From positions 1-16,225 of the forward strand of contig CABUWG010000040.1 of assembly GCA_902495305.1 (NCBI GenBank): DNA of 16,225 bases, given 5' to 3'. The notes below the pieces were generated by a model, which was not told the DNA's origin, ran no database searches, and worked only from the letters and a program-made list of their open reading frames with translations. Below are positions 6,627 to 14,566 of this stretch, piece by piece (positions within the stretch are counted from its first letter, which is position 1; every line of letters begins with the position of its first letter). Source of the DNA: an uncultured Pseudomonadota bacterium. GTDB lineage: Bacteria > Pseudomonadota > Alphaproteobacteria > RF32 > CAG-239. The position numbers and the translations under genes are program-made.

Positions 6627-8009
6627 ATGTCAGAAGTAGATAATATCAAACAGCAGATTGCAGATGTCAAATATGAAATCGGTTTTGTAAAAACGGCTTT
6701 GGAAGACTTCAAACGCCGCTATAATCGCGATAAAGACCTGATTTGGGAAGACTACCGTCAAAAGTCGGCCGAACTGGAGAATAAAGTTTCAGACGCCCGT
6801 GAAAAAATGAACTATTTTGAAAATGAAATCCAGTGGCGAAAAGACAGAATCAGAGAGCTTCAGAACAACAGCCGCGATCAGGACGACATTTATCGCAGTT
6901 CGGGACAGGAAATTGACCGGATGCGCTACGATGACATTCCGGATAATGAACAAACTTATGACTTTATGCATCACCATCGCGAAGCCGAACTGGCAGACCG
7001 CCGTCGCGAGATGAATCAGGATGAAATCCGCCGTTATGAAGATGAAATTACCGAATTTAACAACCGTTATTTTTCAACGGAATCAGACATTGGGGATTAT
7101 GGCGGCAAAGAAGAGATTTTAAGACAGGAAAAACGGGACAAATTATATCAGGCCAAAGTCTATTATGATGATTTGGCTGCCGCAGACCGTAATAAAATGC
7201 GGGATTTGCTCCGCCGGCTTGACGGCTTGGAGCAGGATTTGGAGGCCGCATATCAGCAGGAACATCTCCCCAAACCTAAAACAAATGGCGAATATTCATC
7301 AGAAAGTTACCAATATTATCTTGATAACAAATTTATTGCCGATGAAAATGACTTTGACACGGATACGCGCCCCCAAAACCATGGGCCGTCGTATAGTCTG
7401 GATGATTTTTCCGGTCGTCCGCAAGAGAAGTATATTAAAGATGATGCGGATGACAACGGCTGGAATGGCAAAGAAGTTGATGATTACTACATGCCGGCGC
7501 AGGGAGCGCTGAAGGATTTTGCTCAGGAAACCGGCCGGACTTTTCATGAACAGACCGGAAGACAAGGCTACAAGGCATCTGTCGGACATACTGAATATAA
7601 TTACCGGAACAAAAACCGTTTGGAAATTATCCGTCGGGAAGAAGAAAATAAAAAAGCCGTCCCGTCAATTGAAGACTTTGTAACAGCGCTGATGATAGAA
7701 AAAAACAATGGCAAAACCGTTATCAATGTCAGCAAAGCGGATAGTGACGAATATCGGGCACGCCTGATGATTGCCAGCCAGAAAGTCGGCCTTCGCACGC
7801 GCGGCTATACCAAGATTGAGGATGTGAACGGCTTGGACGAGCATACTTGCGAAATGCTGAAAAAAATGCCTGATGCCGAAAAAAATCAGGAATTGCTGGA
7901 GCGCCTGCGTCAGCGTAAAAGAAAAATGCCGGACGACAACCCTGCCGGAAAAACGCCGCCGGCAGCCGATAATAATCTGCTGAATGCCAGACGTAACCAC
8001 AGCCGTTGA
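6627..8009 (+). CDS. coiled-coil protein with possible C-terminal LPD7-like domain
   Basis: 460 residues from the ATG at 6627 (weak GGATGG upstream); a TTG at 6615 lies in the terminator T-run and is unlikely. Residues 1 to ~220 are highly charged heptad-like helix (DNIKQQIADVKYEIGFVKTA, AEREMNQDEIRRYEDEI-type stretches), strongly suggesting coiled coils. A Tyr/Asp-rich, low-complexity middle follows. Near residues 345-402, EDFVTALM ... GKTVINVSKAD ... YRARLMIASQKVGLRTRGY resembles the small LPD7-type domain found in mobilisation and large polyvalent proteins (G.i.V.gs.efr..a...A...Gl.vrGY). That assignment is from memory and tentative. The tail is basic and Pro-rich. No signal peptide or membrane segment. 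It stands alone between ileS and the convergent mla operon. Confidence 0.75.
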   Translation: MSEVDNIKQQIADVKYEIGFVKTALEDFKRRYNRDKDLIWEDYRQKSAELENKVSDAREKMNYFENEIQWRKDRIRELQNNSRDQDDIYRSSGQEIDRMRYDDIPDNEQTYDFMHHHREAELADRRREMNQDEIRRYEDEITEFNNRYFSTESDIGDYGGKEEILRQEKRDKLYQAKVYYDDLAAADRNKMRDLLRRLDGLEQDLEAAYQQEHLPKPKTNGEYSSESYQYYLDNKFIADENDFDTDTRPQNHGPSYSLDDFSGRPQEKYIKDDADDNGWNGKEVDDYYMPAQGALKDFAQETGRTFHEQTGRQGYKASVGHTEYNYRNKNRLEIIRREEENKKAVPSIEDFVTALMIEKNNGKTVINVSKADSDEYRARLMIASQKVGLRTRGYTKIEDVNGLDEHTCEMLKKMPDAEKNQELLERLRQRKRKMPDDNPAGKTPPAADNNLLNARRNHSR

Positions 8010-8057
8010 TTTTTAGAACGCCGGACTTTGAACGCTCCTTTGTTAAGCTGATACATA

Positions 8058-8092
8058 AAAACCCCGAAAATAATTTCGGGGTTTTATTTTTC
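8058..8092. terminator. bidirectional terminator between convergent genes
   Basis: Perfect 12-bp stem AAAACCCCGAAA / TTTCGGGGTTTT with loop ATAA, A-rich on the left and ATTTTT on the right. It separates the plus-strand coiled-coil gene from mlaC on the minus strand and probably serves both. Confidence 0.85.
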
Positions 8093-8106
8093 TTCTTTGC
8101 CGGAAA

Positions 8107-8712
8107 TTACATGGCTTTGACTTTAGCCTGCAAATCTTTGATCAAAGCGTCAACGCCGCCGGCATTGTTTTTGATAAAACCGGCATATTCGTTGCGTGCC
8201 GTAATGGCAAGGCTGACATTTTCAATAATAATGTCAACAACTTTGAACTGGTTTCCGTTTTGCTTGACTCTCCACACCACTTTTGCCGGTTCGCCCTGAT
8301 CCATCGGAACGGTTGAGTTTACAAAAATCTGGTTGGCGGAATTGGACGGTGTCGTTCCTTTAAAAACAAAGTTTTTGCCTTTGAACTCGTCAAAACGTTT
8401 TGACCATGTCTTAATGTTCAGCTCGCGGTAAGTCGCAATAAAGTCTTTGCGCTGCTGCGGCGTTGCCGTCCTCCAGGCTCGTCCGAGAACAAATTTGCCG
8501 ATAAAGTCCAAGTCCAACGCATTGTTAAAAAGCTTTTCAAAACGCGCGTCTTTTTCTTTTTGGGAAATATTGGCATTGATAATATTTTCAATACCGTCAT
8601 TAGTTACGTTTTTAACAAAAGCTTCGGCTCCGGCCGCATCAACGTCGGCACGGGCATTTCCGGTCATCAGCAGAATAGCGGCAAAAACGGCGGCAAAAAG
8701 ATTTTTTTTCAT
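8107..8712 (-). CDS. mlaC: MlaC/Ttg2D family periplasmic phospholipid-binding protein
   Basis: 201 residues from the ATG at 8712, which has GGAG 9 nt upstream; an in-frame TTG at 8727 would put the ribosome site inside the gene. A Sec signal peptide is clear: MKKN, hydrophobic core, NARA cleavage after residue ~22. The mature part carries the MlaC signature (LGRAWRTATPQQRKDFIATY, WSKRFDEFKGKNF) and a C-terminal beta-rich half with VVWRVKQNGNQFKVVDIIIENVSLA. MlaC shuttles phospholipids across the periplasm between the outer-membrane MlaA complex and the inner-membrane MlaFEDB transporter. It follows mlaA by 32 bp in the same operon. Length is typical (about 200-210). The ABC components are not in the window. 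Confidence 0.93.
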   Translation of the reverse strand: MKKNLFAAVFAAILLMTGNARADVDAAGAEAFVKNVTNDGIENIINANISQKEKDARFEKLFNNALDLDFIGKFVLGRAWRTATPQQRKDFIATYRELNIKTWSKRFDEFKGKNFVFKGTTPSNSANQIFVNSTVPMDQGEPAKVVWRVKQNGNQFKVVDIIIENVSLAITARNEYAGFIKNNAGGVDALIKDLQAKVKAM

Positions 8713-8744
8713 TTTTGGTTTCTCCAAATTGTCAAAAAGTTAAA

Positions 8745-9536
8745 TTATTCGTCTTCCATCTCATTAAAGGCTTCGTCCTCGTCTTCCAGCCCAAAGTCAA
8801 AGTCATAAGTCTGTGCATTGTCATCAGTGTTGCGACACCCCATGTCTTTGCGGTTTTGCAGATAAGCCGAACGCATTGTCGAATAAAAATCAACAGAACC
8901 TCTTTCCAGCTCATTAAGCAAATCAAGTGCCTGCTCGCGGGTAGCAATCGCCTTAACGCCCCAATAAGTATATGTGATTTTGTCACGGACGTTGGCGTCA
9001 TTATAAGTTGCCCAGTAAACCGGATCAAAAACCGTTTCGGCAACCAGCCCCGTAGCGGCACGCGGCGTACTCGGACCGATGAAAGGCAGCATAAAATACG
9101 GTCCGTCGGGAACGCACCATGTTGCCAGAGTTTCGTCAACGTTTGTCTTCTGCTTGGGAAAACCCCAGCCTTCGGCTACGTCAAACAGGCCGCCGATACC
9201 AAGCGTGGTGTTAATGGCAAAACGATAAACTTCAATTCCGGCCTGCTTAAAGTTTCCCTGCAGCAGGTGGTTGCCGGCATATAAAGGCTCTTTGATGTTG
9301 CTCAAAAAGCTGTTGACTCTGTTTCTGACAGATTCGGAAGTAATATCGCGATACCCCTCGGCAATCGGCTTAAGAACATATTTATCAACTTGGTAGTTAA
9401 ATTTAAAGACGGCACGGTTATAACTTTCCAGACTGTCATTATCCTCGTGCGGATTATTGTTTCCGGTAGAAGCACAGGAGGCTGTTGTCAAAACCGAGGC
9501 TAATACAGCCGGAAGCAAAATCGACTTTTTAATCAC
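8745..9536 (-). CDS. mlaA: MlaA (VacJ) outer-membrane lipoprotein
   Basis: 263 residues, GTG start at 9536 with AAAGG 8 nt upstream. A lipoprotein signal peptide ends in TTASC, making Cys21 the lipidated residue. The VacJ domain follows: DSLESYNRAVFKFNYQVDKYVLKPIAEGYRD, NFLSNIKEPLYAGNHLLQG-type region, then FAINTTLGIGGLFDVAEGWG and GPYFMLPFIGPSTPRAATG, all hallmark segments. MlaA forms the outer-membrane channel that removes mislocalised phospholipids from the outer leaflet and hands them to MlaC. The C-terminus is unusually acidic (GLEDEDEAFNEMEDE). First gene of an mlaA-mlaC operon with a strong promoter candidate at 9572-9600. Confidence 0.95.
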   Translation of the reverse strand: MIKKSILLPAVLASVLTTASCASTGNNNPHEDNDSLESYNRAVFKFNYQVDKYVLKPIAEGYRDITSESVRNRVNSFLSNIKEPLYAGNHLLQGNFKQAGIEVYRFAINTTLGIGGLFDVAEGWGFPKQKTNVDETLATWCVPDGPYFMLPFIGPSTPRAATGLVAETVFDPVYWATYNDANVRDKITYTYWGVKAIATREQALDLLNELERGSVDFYSTMRSAYLQNRKDMGCRNTDDNAQTYDFDFGLEDEDEAFNEMEDE

Positions 9537-9571
9537 TTCTTAGACCTTTCATATTAGTAATTCTGCCGCAA

Positions 9572-9600
9572 AATATAACATTAATGTTTAATAATATCAA
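9572..9600 (-). promoter_or_regulatory. mlaA-mlaC promoter candidate
   Basis: On the minus strand, TTGATA (9600-9595), exactly 17 nt, TATATT (9577-9572). Expected start site near 9565, leader about 30 nt. Good match to a sigma-70 promoter. Confidence 0.6.
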
Positions 9601-9741
9601 CATTTATTTATATCGGACTGTATAAAATAGTATGAACAAAAGGTTATAAGATTCAAGGAGTTGTGCAAAGAAATATTGCCATAAAAAATTTTTTTGCAAA
9701 AACTTTCCGGCTTATGTTACAAACAAGAAACCTTTTGTGTT

Positions 9742-9770
9742 TTGCCTGAAAAGATTTTTTGCATTAATAT
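9742..9770 (+). promoter_or_regulatory. weak promoter candidate for the aminotransferase gene
   Basis: TTGCCT (9742-9747), 17 nt, TAATAT (9765-9770); four of six matches in each box. It would give a leader of about 30 nt before the ATG at 9809. Confidence 0.35.
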
Positions 9771-9808
9771 CCGGAGCAGTTAAACAATTTACTTTTAAGG
9801 ACGAACAA

Positions 9809-10969
9809 ATGACTAATAAACCTTCAAAACCGATAAACCTTTTTGATTGTGCGGCTTCGCAGAAAATCATCGGACAGGAAAAATTTCTTGAAGCTTTTAA
9901 AAACATTTTGAACCACGGCGCTTATTGCCAAGGGCCGGAAACTCACGAGCTGGAAAACAAACTGGCTGAATATTCCAATGCCAAATATTGCGTAACCTGC
10001 GCTTCCGGTACCGATGCCCTGATCTTGCCGCTGATGGCCTGGGACGTCAAACCCGGAGATGCCGTATTTGTTTCTTCCTTCACTTTCGTCGCTTCGGCCG
10101 AAGCTCCGGTCATCTTGGGCGCCACGCCGGTTTTTGTAGATTCTGATCCTCATACTTTCAACATGGATCCGGCTGATTTGGAAAGAGCCATTGCCGAAGT
10201 TAAAAAAGAAGGCAAGCTGAATCTCAAAGCCGTAATTGCCGTTGATATTTTCGGTAACCCGGCTGATTACGACAAGATTTTGGAAATTGCCCACAAAAAC
10301 GGCATGAAAGTTTTGTCTGATGCAGCTCAAAGCTATGGTTCCGTTTACAAAGGCAAAAGAGCCGGCAATATTGCCGATATGACAGCCACCTCTTTCTATC
10401 CGACCAAACCTTTGGCCGGTTACGGTGACGGCGGTGCGTCTTTTGCCAACAGCGAAGAAGAATATGACCTGATGGTGTCCTGCCGCGTTCACGGTATGAG
10501 CAAGACTGACCGCTATGACAATATCCGCATGGGTCTGAATTCCCGTATGGATTCTTTTCAGGGCGCCGTTTTGCTGCAAAAGCTGACTGTTTTTGAACAG
10601 GAGCTGAAAGACCGTTATACCATTGCCAAACGTTATGACGACAATTTGAGCAGCTACTATGGCAAACAACAGATTATGGATAACTGCAGCTCGGCTTATG
10701 CTTTGTATACCGTTACCTGCGAAGACCGTGACGAAGCCATGGCCTTCCTGAAGGAAAAAGGCATTCCTTGCGGCGCATACTATCCGCGTCCGGTCAATAC
10801 CCAGACCGCTTATGCCAAATGGAACACGCGTTCTCTGCCGGTTTGCGAGAAGCTGTCCAAAACCGTTTTGAGTATTCCGATGCATCCGTATCTGGATCAG
10901 GAATCTCAGGACTATATTATCAATTGCATGAACGAATTTGCCTCTAAAAAAAATTCTAAAGCAGCATAA
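9809..10969 (+). CDS. DegT/DnrJ/EryC1 family PLP-dependent sugar aminotransferase (WbpE-like)
   Basis: 386 residues from the ATG at 9809, 7 nt after AAGGA; an upstream in-frame GTG (9737) lacks a ribosome site. Fold-type I aminotransferase of the nucleotide-sugar class: CASGTDALILPLMA binds PLP phosphate, DAAQSYG (Asp171, Gln174) contacts the cofactor ring, and SFYPTKPLAGYGDGGA supplies the Schiff-base Lys200. HGMSKTDRYDNIRMGLNSRMDSFQGAVLLQKL and YYPRPVNTQTAY are closest in my memory to WbpE-type enzymes, which transfer an amino group from glutamate to UDP-3-keto sugars for surface polysaccharide synthesis. The exact sugar cannot be told from sequence. It stands alone: no dehydrogenase, acetyltransferase or glycosyltransferase neighbour is present, and a strong terminator follows at once. 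Confidence 0.9.
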   Translation: MTNKPSKPINLFDCAASQKIIGQEKFLEAFKNILNHGAYCQGPETHELENKLAEYSNAKYCVTCASGTDALILPLMAWDVKPGDAVFVSSFTFVASAEAPVILGATPVFVDSDPHTFNMDPADLERAIAEVKKEGKLNLKAVIAVDIFGNPADYDKILEIAHKNGMKVLSDAAQSYGSVYKGKRAGNIADMTATSFYPTKPLAGYGDGGASFANSEEEYDLMVSCRVHGMSKTDRYDNIRMGLNSRMDSFQGAVLLQKLTVFEQELKDRYTIAKRYDDNLSSYYGKQQIMDNCSSAYALYTVTCEDRDEAMAFLKEKGIPCGAYYPRPVNTQTAYAKWNTRSLPVCEKLSKTVLSIPMHPYLDQESQDYIINCMNEFASKKNSKAA

Positions 10970-10983
10970 TTGATAATGTCCCG

Positions 10984-11017
10984 AAAAACAGCCTGATGCC
11001 AATCAGGCTGTTTTTTT
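10984..11017 (+). terminator. aminotransferase gene terminator
   Basis: 14-bp perfect stem (10984-10997 with 11002-11015), loop GCCA, then further T. Isolates the aminotransferase from the ruv-tol cluster. Confidence 0.9.
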
Positions 11018-11072
11018 ATATCCGAACAGATAGGGGATTATCTTGCGAAAAAGATTGCAGAAAAACGCAGAC

Positions 11073-11102
11073 TTGTGTAAGTTGCAAGAAAGATTATATA
11101 AT
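11073..11102 (+). promoter_or_regulatory. ruvA promoter candidate
   Basis: Perfect -10 TATAAT (11097-11102) with TTGTGT (11073-11078) 18 nt upstream. The expected start site is only about 7 nt before the ruvA ATG, which would leave AAGG (11105-11108) outside the transcript, so either the real start is shifted upstream or the mRNA is nearly leaderless. Confidence 0.4.
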
Positions 11103-11115
11103 TTAAGGTGCGGAA

Positions 11116-11772
11116 ATGATTGCAAAGCTGAAAGGCATAATTGATACAATCGGCGAGGACTGGTGTATAATTGACGTCAACGGCGTCGGCTATCTGGTTT
11201 TTGCCTCGTCAAAAACGCTCGGAAAACTGATAAAAGGCGGCACGGCGGCATTGCTGACCGAAACCGTTGTTCGCGAAGACAGCATCTCGCTGTATGGCTT
11301 TTTTGACGCATGGGAAAAGGAATGGTTTAATACCCTGACCAAGGTTCAGGGCGTCGGCGCCAAAGTCTGCCTCAGCATTTTGTCGGTTTTGAGCCCGTCG
11401 CAGCTTTCGCAGGCGGTTTCTGCACAGGATAAAAATTCTTTCACCCGAGCCAGCGGCGTCGGCCCCAAACTGGCGGCGCGGATTGTAACGGAGCTGAAAG
11501 ACAAGATTGTGACTGTCCCGATAACCGAATTTTCTAAGGAGATTGATATGAATCCGACCGAAGAAACTGCGAACTACGGGGATAATGTTGCCATACTGAA
11601 TGCTGCCGAAGACCCCGAAGCCATGGAAGACGCGATATCCGCTCTGGTTAACCTCGGCTATCAGCGGCTTGAGGCCTATAAGGCCGTCAACAAAGCCGCT
11701 GCCAACAAGCCGGACGCCGGCGTTTCCGAGCTGATTAAACTGGCACTGAAAGAATTTGCCCAAAAGGATTAA
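11116..11772 (+). CDS. ruvA: Holliday junction branch-migration protein RuvA
   Basis: 218 residues, slightly longer than the usual ~200. Tetrameric RuvA holds the Holliday junction and loads RuvB. Domain I (residues 1 to ~65) is the OB fold starting MIAKLKGIIDTIGEDWCIIDVNGVGY. Domain II carries the two helix-hairpin-helix motifs LTKVQGVGAKVCLSIL and FTRASGVGPKLAARIVTELKDK. An acidic flexible linker (about residues 138-170) leads to domain III (EDAISALVNLGYQRLEAYKAV), which contacts RuvB. The extra length is in the linker. ATG at 11116 with AAGG 7 nt upstream. ruvB starts 6 bp after its stop. ruvC, often directly upstream, is replaced here by the aminotransferase gene and its terminator. Confidence 0.97.
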   Translation: MIAKLKGIIDTIGEDWCIIDVNGVGYLVFASSKTLGKLIKGGTAALLTETVVREDSISLYGFFDAWEKEWFNTLTKVQGVGAKVCLSILSVLSPSQLSQAVSAQDKNSFTRASGVGPKLAARIVTELKDKIVTVPITEFSKEIDMNPTEETANYGDNVAILNAAEDPEAMEDAISALVNLGYQRLEAYKAVNKAAANKPDAGVSELIKLALKEFAQKD

Positions 11773-11778
11773 TGGATA

Positions 11779-12834
11779 ATGGACGACGAAAGACTGGTCA
11801 GCACCAAAAGAACATCAGAAGACGAAGAGCAGGGGATAAACGCCCCGATAAACCTGCGCCCGACCTCGCTGGCGGATTTTGTCGGGCAAAAGCAGGTCTG
11901 CGAAAACCTGAAAATATTTATTGAAGCGGCCAAAAAACGCGGCGAGGCGCTGGATCATGTCCTGCTTTTCGGCCCGCCGGGGCTGGGCAAAACCACGCTG
12001 GCTTCCATTGTGGCCAAAGAACTGGGCGTGGGTTTTCGTGCCACTTCGGCGCCAATGATTTCCAAGTCCGGAGATTTGGCGGCAATCCTGACCAACCTCG
12101 AGCCGAATGATGTCTTGTTTATTGATGAAATCCACCGCCTGAACCCTGCAATTGAAGAAGTGCTCTATTCGGCAATGGAAGATTTTCAGCTCGATTTGAT
12201 TATCGGCGAAGGTCCGTCGGCGCGTTCCGTACGGATTGATTTGCAGCCTTTTACGCTGGTCGGCGCAACCACGCGCTCCGGCATGCTGTCGACCCCGCTG
12301 CGGGAACGTTTCGGCATTCCGCTCCGGCTGGATTTTTATTCTCCGGAAGATTTGAAGAAAATTGTCGCCCGCGGAGCTCATCTGCTGGGAATGCCGCTGT
12401 CGGACAAAGGGGCGATGGAAATAGCCAAACGTTCGCGCGGAACACCGCGCGTGGCCGGAAGGCTTCTGCGCCGCGTGCGGGATTTTGGGGCGGTCAGCGA
12501 TGCCGCGGAAATTGATAACCAGATTGCCGATACCGCGCTGCGCCGGCTGGACGTTGACAATTACGGCCTAGACGCTTTTGACCGCCGTTACCTGCAATGT
12601 ATTGTTCAGAATTACGGCGGCGGGCCGGTTGGGGCTGATACTTTGGCGGCGGCTTTGTCGGAAGAACGGGATACCATTGAAGAAGTGATTGAACCGTTTT
12701 TGCTCAAACTCGGATTTTTGCAGCGCACGCCGCGCGGCCGTGTTATTTCTGATTTGGGCTGCGAATATCTCGGCGTTGCCAAACTCCGCAAAAACACCAA
12801 ACAATTTGACCTGTTAGAAACAATAGAGGACTAA
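11779..12834 (+). CDS. ruvB: Holliday junction branch-migration helicase RuvB
   Basis: 351 residues, normal length. Hexameric AAA+ motor that pumps DNA through the RuvA-bound junction. Walker A GPPGLGKT is at residues 65-72, Walker B LFIDEIHR with Asp116/Glu117, sensor 1 GATTRSG near 162-168, the arginine-finger region STPLRERFG at 171-179, sensor 2 RGTPRVAGRLLRRVRDF, and a C-terminal winged helix ending in FLQRTPRGRVISDLGCEYLG. The start at 11779 has an AAAGGA ribosome site inside the end of ruvA, so the two are translationally linked. The N-terminal 25 residues are acidic and variable as in other RuvB proteins. ybgC begins 3 bp after the stop. Confidence 0.98.
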   Translation: MDDERLVSTKRTSEDEEQGINAPINLRPTSLADFVGQKQVCENLKIFIEAAKKRGEALDHVLLFGPPGLGKTTLASIVAKELGVGFRATSAPMISKSGDLAAILTNLEPNDVLFIDEIHRLNPAIEEVLYSAMEDFQLDLIIGEGPSARSVRIDLQPFTLVGATTRSGMLSTPLRERFGIPLRLDFYSPEDLKKIVARGAHLLGMPLSDKGAMEIAKRSRGTPRVAGRLLRRVRDFGAVSDAAEIDNQIADTALRRLDVDNYGLDAFDRRYLQCIVQNYGGGPVGADTLAAALSEERDTIEEVIEPFLLKLGFLQRTPRGRVISDLGCEYLGVAKLRKNTKQFDLLETIED

Positions 12835-12837
12835 AAA

Positions 12838-13278
12838 ATGCAAGACAATCTGCCCCGTGAAATTTCCGCCGACGGAAGCTATACCATGCCTGTCCGCGTC
12901 TATTATGAAGATACGGATGCCGGCGGTATCGTGTACTACGCCAATTATCTGAAATTTGCCGAGCGCGCCCGCAGCGAATATATCCGGACGCTGGGTTTTG
13001 ACCAGCAGGCGGAATTAAGCGCCGAAGACAAATTCGGCTTTGCCGTCCGCCATTGCGAAGTTGATTACTTAAAACCGGCAGTCTTGGACGATTTATTAAG
13101 CGTATCCTGCAAGATAACGGAACTTGGCGGTGCTTCTGCCGTCATGCATCAGGAGATTCGCCGCGGCGAAGAATTGCTGGTCGTGCTGAATGTCAAAGTC
13201 GTCTGCCTGAACCTGCTCAAAAAGCGTCCGGTGCGCATGCCGGCATCTTTGGTACAGAAGATTGAAAAATATATTTAA
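12838..13278 (+). CDS. ybgC: YbgC family acyl-CoA thioesterase of the Tol-Pal cluster
   Basis: 146 residues, single hotdog-fold (4HBT) domain. VYYEDTDAGGIVYYANYLKFAERARSEYI is the YbgC signature; Asp27 of EDTDAGG corresponds to the catalytic aspartate. The family hydrolyses acyl-CoA or acyl-carrier thioesters at the inner membrane and is linked to phospholipid metabolism; its exact substrate in this organism is unknown. The start at 12838 follows GAGGA by 8 nt and lies 3 bp after ruvB, so it is in the ruv operon; it is followed by tolQ after 89 bp. The first ~15 residues before the hotdog core are an extension relative to the E. coli protein. Confidence 0.93.
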   Translation: MQDNLPREISADGSYTMPVRVYYEDTDAGGIVYYANYLKFAERARSEYIRTLGFDQQAELSAEDKFGFAVRHCEVDYLKPAVLDDLLSVSCKITELGGASAVMHQEIRRGEELLVVLNVKVVCLNLLKKRPVRMPASLVQKIEKYI

Positions 13279-13307
13279 ATTAATTGAATCTTTAACATTT
13301 TATGTTA

Positions 13308-13343
13308 AGTTCCGGTACAGATTTTTAGTTCCGGACAGTTCCG
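13308..13343 (+). repeat. three AGTTCCG repeats upstream of tolQ
   Basis: AGTTCCGG at 13308-13315 and 13327-13334 and AGTTCCG at 13337-13343, start-to-start spacing 19 and 10 nt, in the 89-bp gap between ybgC and tolQ. Could be a regulator site or simple local duplication; no matching regulator known to me. Confidence 0.3.
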
Positions 13344-13367
13344 TTTTAGAATAAGGTAGAAAATGCA

Positions 13368-14114
13368 ATGAATACAGAAACAATGACAGATGTAGCCACC
13401 GCCGCTCAGACAATGTCCATGTGGGATTTGGTCTGGGCTTCCGATACCGTTACCAAAGTTGTGATGATCGGCCTGATTGCCGCTTCGGTTTGGTCATGGG
13501 CGATTATTATTGAAAAGCTCGGCACGCTTCGTCAGGTCAAACAGCGTTCCCGCAAATTTGAAGAACGTTTCTGGTCAGGCGGCTCGTTAGACCGCTTGTA
13601 CGATGCCATCGGCACACACCCGTCCGACCCGATGTCGGCAATGTTTGTGGCGGCCATGAAGGAATGGAAACGCACCAATATCATGAAGTCTAAAACAGAC
13701 CGCGGCCTGCGCGGCGTTTCGCTGCAACAGCGTATTGAAAAATCCATGACTGTCTCGATGGATAAAGAGGTTGAGGCGCTGGATACCCGCATGGGCTTTT
13801 TGGCCTCCACCGGTTCGGTTGCGCCGCTGGTCGGCTTGTTTGGAACAGTCTGGGGAATTATCAACAGCTTTAATGCCATTGCCGCGACGCAGAGCAACTC
13901 TCTGTCTGCCATGGCCCCCGGTATTGCCGAGGCTTTGTTTACCACGGCGTTTGGTCTGATTGCCGCTATTCCGGCGGTTGTTGCCTATAACAAAATTTCT
14001 TCGGATATTGACCGCTATGCCAAGCGGCTGGAGAATTTCATGGTCGAGTTTTCAAGCATTCTGTCGCGCGAAATTGACGATACCGCAATCAAGGCCGATA
14101 TGGCGGGAGAATAA
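13368..14114 (+). CDS. tolQ: TolQ, inner-membrane proton channel subunit of the Tol-Pal motor
   Basis: 248 residues, MotA/TolQ/ExbB family. Three membrane helices: about residues 31-49 (VVMIGLIAASVWSWAIIIEK), 147-169 (STGSVAPLVGLFGTVWGIIN) and 186-208 (IAEALFTTAFGLIAAIPAVV). The cytoplasmic loop between the first two (about 50-140) is typical. The conserved APLVGLFGTVWGI and EALFTTAFGLIAAIPAV motifs line the proton path. With TolR it converts the proton gradient into movement of TolA, helping outer-membrane constriction at division and lipid homeostasis. The start at 13368 follows AAGG by about 11 nt; an overlapping ATG at 13362 gives only two codons. tolR starts 3 bp after its stop. Confidence 0.96.
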   Translation: MNTETMTDVATAAQTMSMWDLVWASDTVTKVVMIGLIAASVWSWAIIIEKLGTLRQVKQRSRKFEERFWSGGSLDRLYDAIGTHPSDPMSAMFVAAMKEWKRTNIMKSKTDRGLRGVSLQQRIEKSMTVSMDKEVEALDTRMGFLASTGSVAPLVGLFGTVWGIINSFNAIAATQSNSLSAMAPGIAEALFTTAFGLIAAIPAVVAYNKISSDIDRYAKRLENFMVEFSSILSREIDDTAIKADMAGE

Positions 14115-14117
14115 ACC

Positions 14118-14561
14118 ATGGCTTTTTACTCTCAGTTTCAACGCCGCGACGCCCGCTGTAGCCGCCGCAATGCAGATATCAATATGACCAACCTGATGGA
14201 CGTGATGATGGTTTTGCTGGTGGTGTTTATGGTCGCCGCGCCGTTAATGACGTCGGGGATTGCGCTGGACTTGCCGAAAGTCGGCGGCAAAGCCATGGAA
14301 GGCGAGGAAACCTCGGTCAATATCAGCGTTGACAAAGAGGGCTACTATTACATTGGCGAGACCGAAATTCCTGCCGACAAGATTGTTGACAAACTCAAGG
14401 CCATTCGCGGAGAAAACGCCCAGCTGAGCGTCACCATCTCCGGCGATACCGGTGCAGAATACGGGCGCGTTATCGGACTGATGGCCATTTTGAAAGAAGC
14501 CGGCTTTGAAAAAGTCGGGCTGAAAACTGAACCCAAACCTCGGACTGTAAAGAAAAAATAA
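14118..14561 (+). CDS. tolR: TolR, inner-membrane subunit of the Tol-Pal motor
   Basis: 147 residues, ExbD/TolR family. The short basic cytoplasmic N-terminus (RRDARCSRRNAD) is followed by one membrane helix (about 24-44) with the essential proton-handling Asp28 in INMTNLMDVMMVLLVVFMV. The usual family motif has Pro where this has Asn25 (TNLMD instead of TPLVD). The periplasmic domain (45-147) has the family pattern with DLPKVGG, VNISVDKEGYYYIG and GLMAILKEAGFEKVGLKTE. It pairs with TolQ to form the stator unit. Tightly coupled: 3 bp after tolQ, 5 bp before tolA. Confidence 0.95.
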   Translation: MAFYSQFQRRDARCSRRNADINMTNLMDVMMVLLVVFMVAAPLMTSGIALDLPKVGGKAMEGEETSVNISVDKEGYYYIGETEIPADKIVDKLKAIRGENAQLSVTISGDTGAEYGRVIGLMAILKEAGFEKVGLKTEPKPRTVKKK

Positions 14562-14566
14562 CCTCA

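Noticed and set aside
9824..11002. 392-codon frame antisense to the aminotransferase gene
   Set aside because: It mirrors the real gene across its whole length, has no ribosome site and runs through the terminator; a by-product of codon bias.
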